A stretch of DNA of 8,033 nt from Candidatus Woesearchaeota archaeon (GTDB taxonomy: Archaea; Nanobdellota; Nanobdellia; SCGC-AAA011-G17; VGLX01), in NCBI GenBank assembly GCA_016866645.1, contig VGLX01000045.1, positions 1 through 8,033 on the forward strand, given 5' to 3'. The position numbers and the translations under genes were made by a program. The notes beneath the pieces are model-generated. The model did no database searches and was not told the DNA's origin. It saw only the letters and a list, made by a program, of their open reading frames with translations. This document shows positions 1-7,097 of the stretch, piece after piece (within the stretch, counting starts at the first letter, position 1; each line of letters begins with the position of its first letter).

Positions 1-2
1 AG

Positions 3-467
3 CGTGAAGAAAACATAGAAGGCATACTGCCGCATCTCAGGGGGCTTTACAGGCAGAAGGAAGAGATATCCAATATAAGGCTTTACCGAGGAGTGAAAGG
101 GGTACAGACAGTATTGATGAATATAATAGAAGAGGGCAAGCCTAATGATGTGTTCGGCTCAGAATGGACCATTGCAGAGAGGATGCCTGCATTCGCGAAA
201 CACTTCATAAAAGGTTTGGAGAGGAGAAAGATCAAGATAAGGCATATAGTAAGGAAAGGGGTAGAAGTAGCGAAGACTAAAACAGCAGAAGTACGCTTCG
301 CCCCGGAGGCTACCAAGTCGCCTGTCGTGACAAACGTCTATGGAGATAAGATAGCCATCATAATATGGAGCAAGGTTCCTGAAGCAGTCATAATACACAA
401 CGAGGAAGCTGCTAAAAGTTACAGGAACTATTTTGAGATTCTCTGGAACGCTGCGAGCAAAAAATAG
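3..467 (+). CDS. TrmB-like transcriptional regulator, C-terminal part (5'-truncated)
   Basis: The frame is open to the left edge, so the visible 154 residues are the end of a longer protein. A GTG at 93 is in frame but is probably internal, because the codons before it (reading ...ISNIRLYRGVKGVQTVL) continue the same domain without a break. The stretch LYRGVKGVQTVLMNIIEEG, followed by an FGSE segment and then KGLERRKIKIRHIV, matches the usual layout of the TrmB effector-binding domain. That layout is a 'Y-x-G-x-x-G' entry helix, a short beta strand and a basic helix ending in 'I-K-I-R'. In known TrmB proteins this phospholipase-D-like domain binds sugars and follows an N-terminal winged helix that binds DNA; that helix would lie outside the window. 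The gene converges on the minus-strand operon with a 14-base gap, so it is not co-transcribed with it. Family assignment is fairly firm; ligand and target genes cannot be read from the sequence. Confidence 0.75.
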   Translation, partial: REENIEGILPHLRGLYRQKEEISNIRLYRGVKGVQTVLMNIIEEGKPNDVFGSEWTIAERMPAFAKHFIKGLERRKIKIRHIVRKGVEVAKTKTAEVRFAPEATKSPVVTNVYGDKIAIIIWSKVPEAVIIHNEEAAKSYRNYFEILWNAASKK

Positions 468-486
468 GACTAAGAATAATCTTATT
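459..486 (-). terminator. Possible poly-T terminator at the end of the minus-strand operon
   Basis: An A6 run on the plus strand (459-464) gives a T6 tract on the minus transcript about 18 bases after the TAA at 484-482. Archaeal termination often uses such U-rich tracts. A weak 5-bp hairpin (TAAGA, loop ATAA, TCTTA at 471-484) lies between the convergent genes, but it is too short to rely on. The tract falls inside the last codons of the plus-strand gene. Confidence 0.3.
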
Positions 487-2626
487 TGCCGTATTTTATC
501 AATACAGAGCTCAGCTTGTCCTTAATATCTTTAACGTTCTTAACAGCGTGATAAATGACTGAAGGATTAGCCTTTGATAATCTTTTTACATCTTCTCCGA
601 AGCTGCTTTTCGAGTCCACTTCTATGAATACGAAGGCATTGTTTTCTTTGGAAGCGAACTGCTCTATCTCATAGTATAAGGAAATAATATCACCATCAAT
701 CTGGCCGTCTGTTATGAAAGTATATACTGTCTTGCCAGGGTATAATTCTTTTTCGATCTTCTTGAACACTTTATAGTCGCATTGAGTCCCTCCGCACTGG
801 GGCGTTAACGAAACTGTCTTTATGGGATGGCTTTTTGACTCGTAAACCTTGGTCAGGCTGTCAAGGCCTTTGTAAACTGTAGCGTCTGAGAAGTCAACCA
901 CTCCGAATCTCAAGTCTTTTCCAAGCTCTTTGCACAACTGGTAAAGCCCTTTTTTAATTCCATACTTTACCCTGTTAAGGATGTCAAACTTGTCCTTTGA
1001 ACCGACATAGCTACGAGAGGCCATGCTTCCTGAAGAATCCTGGAACAATACCCAGTTGTCAGGAATCTCTATGCCTGTCAGCTCTGAATTGTAAGACTTT
1101 AACGGCGTCTCTTCCAGCTTGTACTCGTTTAGCTTGTAATAGCCGTTTCCGACATCCACTAGTACTGGAAGGCTTGTTGATTTCTGGAAAGAGAGTATCT
1201 GGTTATAGTTCAGTTTTGATGCTTCTACTGCGGTAAGTGTCCTTGTCCTTACCAGCTTCCAGCGCTTCCTGCTGCCTAATTCTACAGATACGTTTTCTTG
1301 GGAAGGGTTGTGCATTTCTATGATGTCGGCATTTTTCTTGTAATACTCGTCAGCAGCTTGGACTGAGATATTGTCAATGATTTTTTTAGGCAGCATGCCT
1401 GCCCCATGGCTTCCGTTGGCCACGTCGCCCATCAGGCTGTCAGCCTCTTTGCCGTCTAAAGTCTCTATCAGGTCATCAAGAGTCTGGCTCATGCTGCCCT
1501 GTTCTAGCTCATCTTCTGACTTGTCACAGGGCTGGCTTGCTGAGCCTTGTCCTTCATCTCCATAACTGCTAGTGTTTTTGTCAGGGCTTCCCTGCTTTTC
1601 GTCCAAGGAAACGTATTTGCTTATCACCGTTGCAAAGCCTTTCAAAGAATCATACCTCATGCTTGGCGTATCAAAAATCTTGGTCAAAGCATTGGCTAAG
1701 TATTCCTGACATGCCTTGTAATCATGGTTTTTGAAATCCGTGATCGTAGACGCTTTTTTGGCATAGCCTATTAAGTCTATGTTTCTAGCTTTGAGCTCGT
1801 CCGGGTTTATTTCTGATATGAACCCTTGATACATCTTTTCTAGCAGGTTTAGGACTTGGGTTTCTGGCAGGCTTTTCTTGTCCAGGTCATCTAAGAATAT
1901 CTTGGCAACTTTTTCCCTCACATCTGGCTCGTTGTAGGACATGCTCGTATACAGCATGCCGGCTAATGATATGGGTACGTCGGTAGTGTTGTTTTTCGCA
2001 GAGGTCATATAAAGTATAGGTACTATGCCCAGAGGGTATTTCTTGACAGGCTGGAACTCGATTTTTCTGCCCTCCTTTTCGAAGATAAAGCTTACCTTTT
2101 CCGACAAGATGTTATCGCTGTAAACTTTTGATATGAAACTGGTGTTGAGCACGACATCCCATACTAGGTTTTTGCAATTGTTAGCCTTGCACATGGCCTG
2201 CGCCTTGCTAAGCTTAGGCTCTGCCTTGAGTATGCCTTCGTACAAGGCCTTAGTTATTTTTTTCTCATCAGTCCTACTATTGGGGCAAAGCCACGGGTGC
2301 AGTTGCTCATGGAAATGCACGAACAAGAAAGTATCGAATAAAAGGCTGGTCATAAGCTCCAGGTCAGAGACAGGATTTTGTATATCATATAGCATACTAG
2401 CCGATGCTTTGTATTCTGGGATGATGATTTTTTCAAAGCTTTGCCAAAGTTTTTTCTCATCACCAACGTTTATGTAAATCTTTTTGTTGTCAGTCCATGC
2501 TTCGATATCGGCTTTAGGCTTATGCTGGGAAGTTACGACCACTTCTTTTTCAGAATCTATCGGCTTAGCCAGTTTTACTATTTCTCTCCAAGTTTTTTCC
2601 GCATCTTTTAAAAGGTCTAGTATCAT
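482..2626 (-). CDS. Metallopeptidase-like / vWA fusion protein (DUF2201-type, MoxR partner)
   Basis: This is a 714-residue soluble protein with no signal peptide or membrane segment. Residues 1-170 resemble the putative metallopeptidase domain of the DUF2201 family. It has an HExxH zinc motif, H106-E-Q-L-H110, and then NLVWDVVLN (153-161), which fits the conserved helix carrying an acidic residue and Asn after HExxH in that family. C114, C146 and C151 lie nearby. Residues 180-340 are helical and unassigned. Residues 341-410 form a Ser/Gln/Asp/Glu-rich, probably disordered linker. Residues 525-714 form a vWA domain with a complete metal-ion-dependent adhesion site: D530-x-S532-x-S534, T614 in CGGT, and D640 in ITDG. 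Proteins of this kind usually pair with a MoxR ATPase, and one is encoded 12 bases upstream. The ATG lacks a clear Shine-Dalgarno site, so translation is probably coupled to the ATPase gene. It is longer than typical DUF2201 proteins because of the middle region. Peptidase activity is unproven; the domain may be a pseudo-peptidase or metal carrier. Confidence 0.8.
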   Translation of the reverse strand: MILDLLKDAEKTWREIVKLAKPIDSEKEVVVTSQHKPKADIEAWTDNKKIYINVGDEKKLWQSFEKIIIPEYKASASMLYDIQNPVSDLELMTSLLFDTFLFVHFHEQLHPWLCPNSRTDEKKITKALYEGILKAEPKLSKAQAMCKANNCKNLVWDVVLNTSFISKVYSDNILSEKVSFIFEKEGRKIEFQPVKKYPLGIVPILYMTSAKNNTTDVPISLAGMLYTSMSYNEPDVREKVAKIFLDDLDKKSLPETQVLNLLEKMYQGFISEINPDELKARNIDLIGYAKKASTITDFKNHDYKACQEYLANALTKIFDTPSMRYDSLKGFATVISKYVSLDEKQGSPDKNTSSYGDEGQGSASQPCDKSEDELEQGSMSQTLDDLIETLDGKEADSLMGDVANGSHGAGMLPKKIIDNISVQAADEYYKKNADIIEMHNPSQENVSVELGSRKRWKLVRTRTLTAVEASKLNYNQILSFQKSTSLPVLVDVGNGYYKLNEYKLEETPLKSYNSELTGIEIPDNWVLFQDSSGSMASRSYVGSKDKFDILNRVKYGIKKGLYQLCKELGKDLRFGVVDFSDATVYKGLDSLTKVYESKSHPIKTVSLTPQCGGTQCDYKVFKKIEKELYPGKTVYTFITDGQIDGDIISLYYEIEQFASKENNAFVFIEVDSKSSFGEDVKRLSKANPSVIYHAVKNVKDIKDKLSSVLIKYGK

Positions 2627-2638
2627 GTTCTAGCATTT

Positions 2639-4468
2639 TCAGATCCCTAAAGTCCTCTGTATCCTGTGCTGGTATATATCAGGCATCACCATAGCATCTT
2701 CCTCAAGCTTTTCGTAATAAAACTTTCCAAGCTCGGCTACTACTTGGGATATTTTTGATTTCTTGTCATGCTTTTTCAGCAGTTGTTCTATTTCCGGTTT
2801 ATATTGGCTTAAGAACCCGCATAATGTCATCAAATCCCCTACGCTTCTTGCTATCAAGACGTTTTTCAAGTCTTCCGAACTGCTGGTCTTGTTGATTAAT
2901 ATTTTGGCATGTTCTGAAACCTCTTTTACCAGCCGGTCTACTGTTTTTGAGCCTTGGAGGGTTTCTTTCAAAGCCTTGAACACTGCAACTTTCTTAATGC
3001 CTGCATTAGGGTCTAATAGGTCGAATGTTGTTGATAAGCAGTTGGCGTCTTTCATATACTCGCGGGAAAGCTGGACGTATTGTGCCAAAATCTCATTTAC
3101 AGCATTTATAGGGGATTGAGAATTAGCCTTCTGCTTGTTCCTTGCCAACAAGGATGTTGCTTCCGAGACCTCCCTCGCTGTCACGTACCTTTCAGTGTTA
3201 AGGTAAGTATCGACAGGGTTTTTGCTTTTCAGAGAGGTTTTTATATTATTCAATGTAGCTAATACGTCAGCGACCTTTTTGATCTGCATAGTATCCCTAA
3301 AAATGATAGGCACTTTGAAGCTGTTCACCACTTCCTGAATCTTTTTAACAGTCTCGGTCTCTTGTAAACTATTGTTTAACTTAACGCCGTTTTTTAGTAA
3401 TGAGTTCCAGTCGTTAACAACCCTTTTTTCATAATCATAATACTTTATCAGGTTGCCGCTGAACACTGCTATCATGAAGTCGGCTACTTCCATTGCAGAG
3501 TATAGTATGGGCTTGTCGGTTCTGGAAGCTTCGCTAATCCAGGCGTACGTCGAAAGCCAGTCCTCGCTTAAGTTTGAAAACACCGCTTCTTCAACCCCTA
3601 AATATTTTGAAGCTTTTTTTGCAAATTTTTCTAAAAACTTCTCGTGAGGCTTGTTGTTCTTGCTGCAAAGCCATGGTGTTGACCCTGCGCTGGGGGCAGA
3701 GTTGCCGACGTTGACTTTCAAAAGCCTGTTGTCTACTGCTGCGTCGAGCTGCATCGTTCCGGTGAACTTGGCGTCGTCGATGCCTGCAGGATTCTGGGCG
3801 GTGATTATCAAAAGATCTTTTATCTTCCCGCTCTTGGGGTTGTAAACGCCTTTAGCGAGTTCTGGCACTGGTATGCCTAGCTTGTAGATAACCCCTCCGA
3901 GGTGCATCTCGTTGTCGAAGAGTTGCAGGGTCTCATTAGGGTCCCCACGGTTTATCTCGTCTTCTATGCACCCTGCAGAATTTTCTATCTTCTCCACGTT
4001 GGCTTCTATGACTGGCATGCCGTTGACCATCTTGCCTTCTTGGAAGTGCGAGAACAGGTTGTTCACGAAAGCGTTCGCGCTGAGCCTGTGGGAAAAGTAA
4101 TTATCCTTGCTTAGCAGTGTGGAGAGGTATTTGGCCGCTGCATAAGTCTTGCCGATGCCTGTCTCCCCTTCTAGTAGTAGGGGTATTCCTCTTATGTTGC
4201 AGCAGAATATTTCGTCGACGACTGATATGTCGAGGGCGTCATCTTGCGATGCGAGGCTGAAGCCGGAAGTTTCTTCCATGGATACTTTGACGTTGACCTT
4301 GTCGTAGCTTACCCTGTAGGTAGGGCAGGGTGTGCAGTCTTTGCTGATAACACTGTATATGGATGAGGAGTAGGCTAACAGCAGGGCAGTATGGACTTTT
4401 TCCTCATCAAAATTTTTACCTAAACTGTCTGCAATTTTTTCTAACGTATGCTTCTTCTTGCTAGGCAT
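2639..4468 (-). CDS. MoxR-like AAA+ ATPase with long C-terminal helical extension
   Basis: The product has 609 residues. The AAA+ core covers about residues 80-300: Walker A GETGIGKT (101-108), Walker B CIEDEINRG with D170-E171, a MoxR/AAA_5-style insert after it (LFDNEMHLGG), sensor-1 Asn in ITAQNP (N226), and a likely arginine finger R248 in DNRLL. All residues needed for ATP hydrolysis are present. Residues 1-80 form an N-terminal extension with a lone CxxC pair (C45, C48). Residues 300-609 are mostly helical and lysine/glutamate-rich and match nothing I recognise; ordinary MoxR proteins are about 300-350 residues, so this one is nearly twice as long. MoxR ATPases use ATP to remodel partner proteins, normally with a vWA protein encoded beside them, here the next gene. 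The ATG is one base after the stop of the upstream gene and is preceded by a good GGAGGG, which supports this start. The ATPase assignment is secure; the client is unknown. Confidence 0.9.
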   Translation of the reverse strand: MPSKKKHTLEKIADSLGKNFDEEKVHTALLLAYSSSIYSVISKDCTPCPTYRVSYDKVNVKVSMEETSGFSLASQDDALDISVVDEIFCCNIRGIPLLLEGETGIGKTYAAAKYLSTLLSKDNYFSHRLSANAFVNNLFSHFQEGKMVNGMPVIEANVEKIENSAGCIEDEINRGDPNETLQLFDNEMHLGGVIYKLGIPVPELAKGVYNPKSGKIKDLLIITAQNPAGIDDAKFTGTMQLDAAVDNRLLKVNVGNSAPSAGSTPWLCSKNNKPHEKFLEKFAKKASKYLGVEEAVFSNLSEDWLSTYAWISEASRTDKPILYSAMEVADFMIAVFSGNLIKYYDYEKRVVNDWNSLLKNGVKLNNSLQETETVKKIQEVVNSFKVPIIFRDTMQIKKVADVLATLNNIKTSLKSKNPVDTYLNTERYVTAREVSEATSLLARNKQKANSQSPINAVNEILAQYVQLSREYMKDANCLSTTFDLLDPNAGIKKVAVFKALKETLQGSKTVDRLVKEVSEHAKILINKTSSSEDLKNVLIARSVGDLMTLCGFLSQYKPEIEQLLKKHDKKSKISQVVAELGKFYYEKLEEDAMVMPDIYQHRIQRTLGI

Positions 4469-4469
4469 T

Positions 4470-5225
4470 TTAGCCCTCCAGGTTCGAGATATACTCGTCT
4501 ATTACTGATATTGTTATGTCTTTCATTATGCCTTTAAGCGCTTCAAGGGACGCTGAAAAGTAGTCTTTCTTTTCAAGAGCGGTTTTCACTTTTGATTTTT
4601 GGCTGTCGCTCTTTATCATATCAAGAGCATGGCCTGTGAATATTAAAGAAGAAAGCTCTGCCCTGCTTGACACTTTTTCAAGGTAATGTTCTACGCTTTT
4701 GCTCGTCACATCCAGCACCATCTGCCCTATCATGTCATAATAAGGCTCAGGCTTTTTCGACTTTGGTGAGTGCAAGTCAATTTTCATATCATGATTCTGG
4801 TATCTTACTTTTATCTTCTTAAGCGATGCATTATCCGAGTAGGTGTCTTCTTTTTCATTCGCACAGAGGGCGGCTTCTGCTATGACAACTGGCAGTGTAA
4901 GGTAGGAGTCCCTTTCGTGGGGATCTACGCTCGTGTCCTCTTCGTCTTCGATTTTTCTTATCTTCTCGGATATTTTTGCCAAGTTCTTGCATGCCATATA
5001 GTCACCTTCTATTATGCCTGAGAAGTATTCGAGCAAGACTAGTGATTTCAGATAGTCTTTTGGCTTGACTCTGACGCCTGCGTCAATGACGTCTTTCGAA
5101 ACTAGCTTTTGTAAGAATGTTGTAGTATTAAGGTCCAGCATAGAGTCAGGCTCTATACTATGGAGGTTGCTGAAATTTTTGACAAGGGCTCCGAGATTGC
5201 CTGTCAGGTTTTGCTTGTCTTTCAT
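4470..5225 (-). CDS. Unrecognised 251-residue soluble protein of the vWA-MoxR operon
   Basis: I do not recognise a family. The protein has no signal peptide, membrane segment, nucleotide-binding loop or metal motif. It looks mostly helical, with a lysine-rich yet acid-patched composition: an acidic patch at about 92-105 (KIEDEEDTSVDPHERD), a beta-like segment around 136-151 (KKIKVRYQNHDMKIDLH), and a helical C-terminal half (165-250). Its ATG overlaps the stop of the upstream gene as ATGA and is preceded by GAGGAGGGG. Its own stop lies one base before the ATPase start. This tight coupling on both sides suggests a dedicated partner of the ATPase, perhaps an adaptor or client, but that is inference from position only. 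Confidence 0.8.
   Translation of the reverse strand: MKDKQNLTGNLGALVKNFSNLHSIEPDSMLDLNTTTFLQKLVSKDVIDAGVRVKPKDYLKSLVLLEYFSGIIEGDYMACKNLAKISEKIRKIEDEEDTSVDPHERDSYLTLPVVIAEAALCANEKEDTYSDNASLKKIKVRYQNHDMKIDLHSPKSKKPEPYYDMIGQMVLDVTSKSVEHYLEKVSSRAELSSLIFTGHALDMIKSDSQKSKVKTALEKKDYFSASLEALKGIMKDITISVIDEYISNLEG
4474..4479 (-). promoter_or_regulatory. Strong ribosome binding site for the MoxR-like ATPase
   Basis: On the minus strand GGAGGG lies five bases before the ATG at 4468, inside the last codons of the preceding gene (ending NLEG). It fixes the ATPase start and shows that the two genes are read from the same message. Confidence 0.7.
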
Positions 5226-6079
5226 TTCCCAAACCCCTCCTCTGCTGCGTCGGTCTTTATCTTCCTCTCTATTGCGTTCCTGTACTTTTCTTCCGCATTC
5301 TTTGAGGTGCTGGCAAACTTAGGAATCCAGTAAATCCCGTCTAGGAATATTTTGAAGCTTTTCTCATTATACCATATCTTGTTCCTTATGAAAGGGAAGC
5401 CCCAAGGATGTATTTTATGCCTGTTGTCTGTAAGCTCTTTAAACGCTTCTTCAGGTGTCATCAATACGCTTTTCTTTTCCAGTTCCTTATAAAACTTCGG
5501 CTCAATAGCTTTTTGAAACATGCTTAAGTACTCTTGTATAGTCTCGAGCCTGTAAACTTTTCCGTCCAAGAGCATAGCCCTTTCAAAGTCTCCTATGTAA
5601 GTGTTAAAAATGGAGTCGTCGGAAAGCTTTGGAACAAGTCCTTTGCTAGGAGGCGCTTTGTAAGAATGTTCGGCAATATCATAAGCGTGGTTTATCTTCT
5701 CTACCAGTGTCAAGCATGCCTGCTTCTCGAGGCTTTTGTCATAGCAATTGTCAGGCATCCCGATAACAGCTTTCTTGATAAACTCCTCTTTTAACTTATT
5801 CACTTCAGCCGTGTTTGCCTTGAAATATTCGTCTTCCTGCAGTTTAGGGCTTTTTTCTTCGTTAAGCCCGTACTCTGTAGTATAAACTTTTATCATTGCG
5901 TCCTTAGAGCTGTTTTTTGTCAGGGTAAAAACATGGCTGTTATAGAAGACTTGCATTTCGTCAATAGAGAATATTGGAATTCTTGAGGGTATGGTTAGTT
6001 GCATGCGTACTGCTTCTTCGTCTATTATTATGTCCTCCTTGAAGAGGAGTTCCCCGCCTTGCACTACTTTCTTTCCCAT
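5222..6079 (-). CDS. Unrecognised 285-residue soluble protein of the vWA-MoxR operon
   Basis: No family is recognised. The N-terminal 70 residues look beta-rich (strands around 10-30, 35-55 and 61-70), followed by helices over 80-140 and 175-220. A notable aromatic and proline-rich stretch lies at 222-254, containing HKIHPWGFPF and then WYNEKSFKIFLDGIYWIPKF. This could be a binding surface or a small beta unit. The C-terminus (255-285) is a charged helix. No catalytic motif, signal peptide or membrane helix is visible. The gene begins 49 bases after the pyruvate-kinase-like gene, the widest gap in the operon, and overlaps the next gene by ATGA. The ATG has only a weak Shine-Dalgarno (AGGG about 16 bases upstream). 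Position suggests it works with the MoxR ATPase; its role is unknown. Confidence 0.8.
   Translation of the reverse strand: MGKKVVQGGELLFKEDIIIDEEAVRMQLTIPSRIPIFSIDEMQVFYNSHVFTLTKNSSKDAMIKVYTTEYGLNEEKSPKLQEDEYFKANTAEVNKLKEEFIKKAVIGMPDNCYDKSLEKQACLTLVEKINHAYDIAEHSYKAPPSKGLVPKLSDDSIFNTYIGDFERAMLLDGKVYRLETIQEYLSMFQKAIEPKFYKELEKKSVLMTPEEAFKELTDNRHKIHPWGFPFIRNKIWYNEKSFKIFLDGIYWIPKFASTSKNAEEKYRNAIERKIKTDAAEEGFGK
5234..5242 (-). promoter_or_regulatory. Strong ribosome binding site for the 251-residue protein
   Basis: GAGGAGGGG on the minus strand sits eight bases before the ATG at 5225, within the end of the preceding gene (EEGFGK). It supports the ATGA-overlap start and is the best Shine-Dalgarno match in the operon. 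Confidence 0.7.
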
Positions 6080-6116
6080 CTTTACACACTTTCCCTGCTA
6101 GTATTTTGAACACCAG

Positions 6117-6124
6117 TTTTTAAA
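6117..6124 (-). promoter_or_regulatory. Possible internal archaeal TATA box before the 285-residue protein
   Basis: On the minus strand TTTTAAAA lies in the only sizeable gap of the operon, about 40 bases before the ATG at 6079. This would place a start site near 6095 with a short leader. It could drive the last four genes separately. The element is short and AT-rich by nature, and the B-recognition element upstream is not convincing, so this is only a candidate. Confidence 0.2.
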
Positions 6125-6128
6125 ATCT

Positions 6129-7058
6129 TTATTTAGCGTAGACCTGCCTGAAGGCGTCAAACGCGTTTACTGCTCTTGCGAGCAGTTCTTCCTTGAGGCA
6201 TATCTCATCGCAGAGCATCATATTCCTGTAGCCTATGTCATAAAGCCATGCTAGTTCTGAAAAGTCAGAGCATTCTGGTACAGGGCTCCTTATCGTTGAT
6301 AAGAGCATCCTTGAGCCTGCGCATGCCTCCTTGTCCTTGCTTATTATGAGCTTTAACGCTTCAAGTATGTGATGGGGCTTGTCAACCTCGACGTAAAGGT
6401 CGCCTCTTGCGGCCATGAGAGAAAGGTTCGGTTTCTTCTTAAAATGGTTTGCCACGTAATCAAGCCCTTTCTTGTTTTCAATCTTTGCGACTATATGAGC
6501 GTCTCCTACGTAATCCCTGAACTCGTCTATGCAACGCTTGCCTTCTACGTATGAGAGGCAGAACTTGTCGAATCCTGCTTTCTTCGCCTTTTCTACCTTT
6601 TCAACCTCAACAGGCAGGATTGTAGGCCCTGTCACGACAAGGCTCGGATCCCTGATATGGAGTGATTCCCCAGGGTCGACGAGGTATTTGGGACCGCCTT
6701 CGAATATCAAGTGATTGCCGTCAACAATCCTGTCCATGAGCGCATAGTCAGCGCCTGCCTTGAAAAGCACGATTGTAGGTGTTTTGACGCTTATAGTATG
6801 GTTAAGCTTGAGCTCTAAATGGTCAGGATAGGGGAAGGATTCCGTAACCCTTAGCTGCCTTCCTTTTATGTCAAAGTACATTGGGATGTGGTCTGGCACT
6901 TCCTTTTTTATAATGTCTAATTCGTTGTCTAGTTCGTACTTGTTGACCATGGCGCTGTTGAGCCTTATGCCTGCAAGCCTTCCATCGATTGCGAACCTTT
7001 TGAAGTGCGGAAAGCTAGGCCAAAGGGTTACTAAAAGTTCAAGCTTTTTTCTTTTCAT
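6129..7058 (-). CDS. Pyruvate-kinase-like TIM-barrel protein lacking the C-terminal regulatory domain
   Basis: The 309-residue product follows the pyruvate kinase catalytic domain from end to end. RLNS (32-35) matches RLNFSHG, DIKGRQLR (63-70) matches DTKGPEIR, AKIEN (191-195) carries the catalytic Lys and the metal-binding Glu, and AARGDLYVE (216-224) carries the metal-binding Asp D220. CAGSRML (246-252) matches ATQML, with Ser249 in place of the catalytic Thr. The B-domain insert (about 72-140) is shortened and lacks the usual VDDG loop. The Ser of the FSHG segment is missing, and Glu of DTKGPEIR is Gln. The protein stops where the catalytic barrel ends, so the roughly 120-residue allosteric domain is absent. 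True pyruvate kinases (PEP + ADP to pyruvate + ATP) are usually about 470 residues. An upstream in-frame ATG at 7076 would add six residues. I prefer 7058 because GGGAAGG precedes it and MKRKK resembles normal pyruvate kinase starts. Homology is firm; that it still makes pyruvate is doubtful. Confidence 0.8.
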   Translation of the reverse strand: MKRKKLELLVTLWPSFPHFKRFAIDGRLAGIRLNSAMVNKYELDNELDIIKKEVPDHIPMYFDIKGRQLRVTESFPYPDHLELKLNHTISVKTPTIVLFKAGADYALMDRIVDGNHLIFEGGPKYLVDPGESLHIRDPSLVVTGPTILPVEVEKVEKAKKAGFDKFCLSYVEGKRCIDEFRDYVGDAHIVAKIENKKGLDYVANHFKKKPNLSLMAARGDLYVEVDKPHHILEALKLIISKDKEACAGSRMLLSTIRSPVPECSDFSELAWLYDIGYRNMMLCDEICLKEELLARAVNAFDAFRQVYAK

Positions 7059-7062
7059 CTTT

Positions 7063-7069
7063 CCTTCCC
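7063..7069 (-). promoter_or_regulatory. Ribosome binding site deciding the start of the pyruvate-kinase-like gene
   Basis: GGGAAGG on the minus strand lies four bases before the ATG at 7058 and inside the six-codon extension that would result from the alternative ATG at 7076. The alternative has only AGG two bases before it. The choice is reasonable but not certain. Confidence 0.45.
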
Positions 7070-7097
7070 AAAACATTTCCTAGTCCTTTAAATCGGT

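Noticed and set aside
83..398. Minus-strand open frames opposite the TrmB-like gene
   Set aside because: The plus-strand reading carries a recognisable TrmB effector domain; the minus frames have no start signal or recognisable sequence.
1509..1620. Acidic Ser/Gln-rich stretch in the 714-residue protein as a tandem repeat
   Set aside because: The GS, SQ and EQGS units recur irregularly with no fixed period at DNA level; it reads as a disordered linker.
2133..2477. A 114-codon plus-strand open frame opposite the HExxH region
   Set aside because: Its Ser/Leu/Cys-rich translation mirrors the real gene on the other strand, and no recognisable domain is present.
6033..6040. AAGGAGGA inside the 285-residue gene as a ribosome site for a shorter start
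   Set aside because: The bases 5-12 downstream are ATA, ATA and GAC codons with no ATG, GTG or TTG, so no start can use it. The match follows from Lys-Glu-Asp codons.
6129..7058. Reading the TIM-barrel protein as a citrate-lyase-beta or HpcH-type aldolase of the same superfamily
   Set aside because: The ordered set RLN, DxKGxxxR, AKIEN, ARGDL and the ATQML-like segment followed by an IRSPVP stretch is specific to pyruvate kinase.
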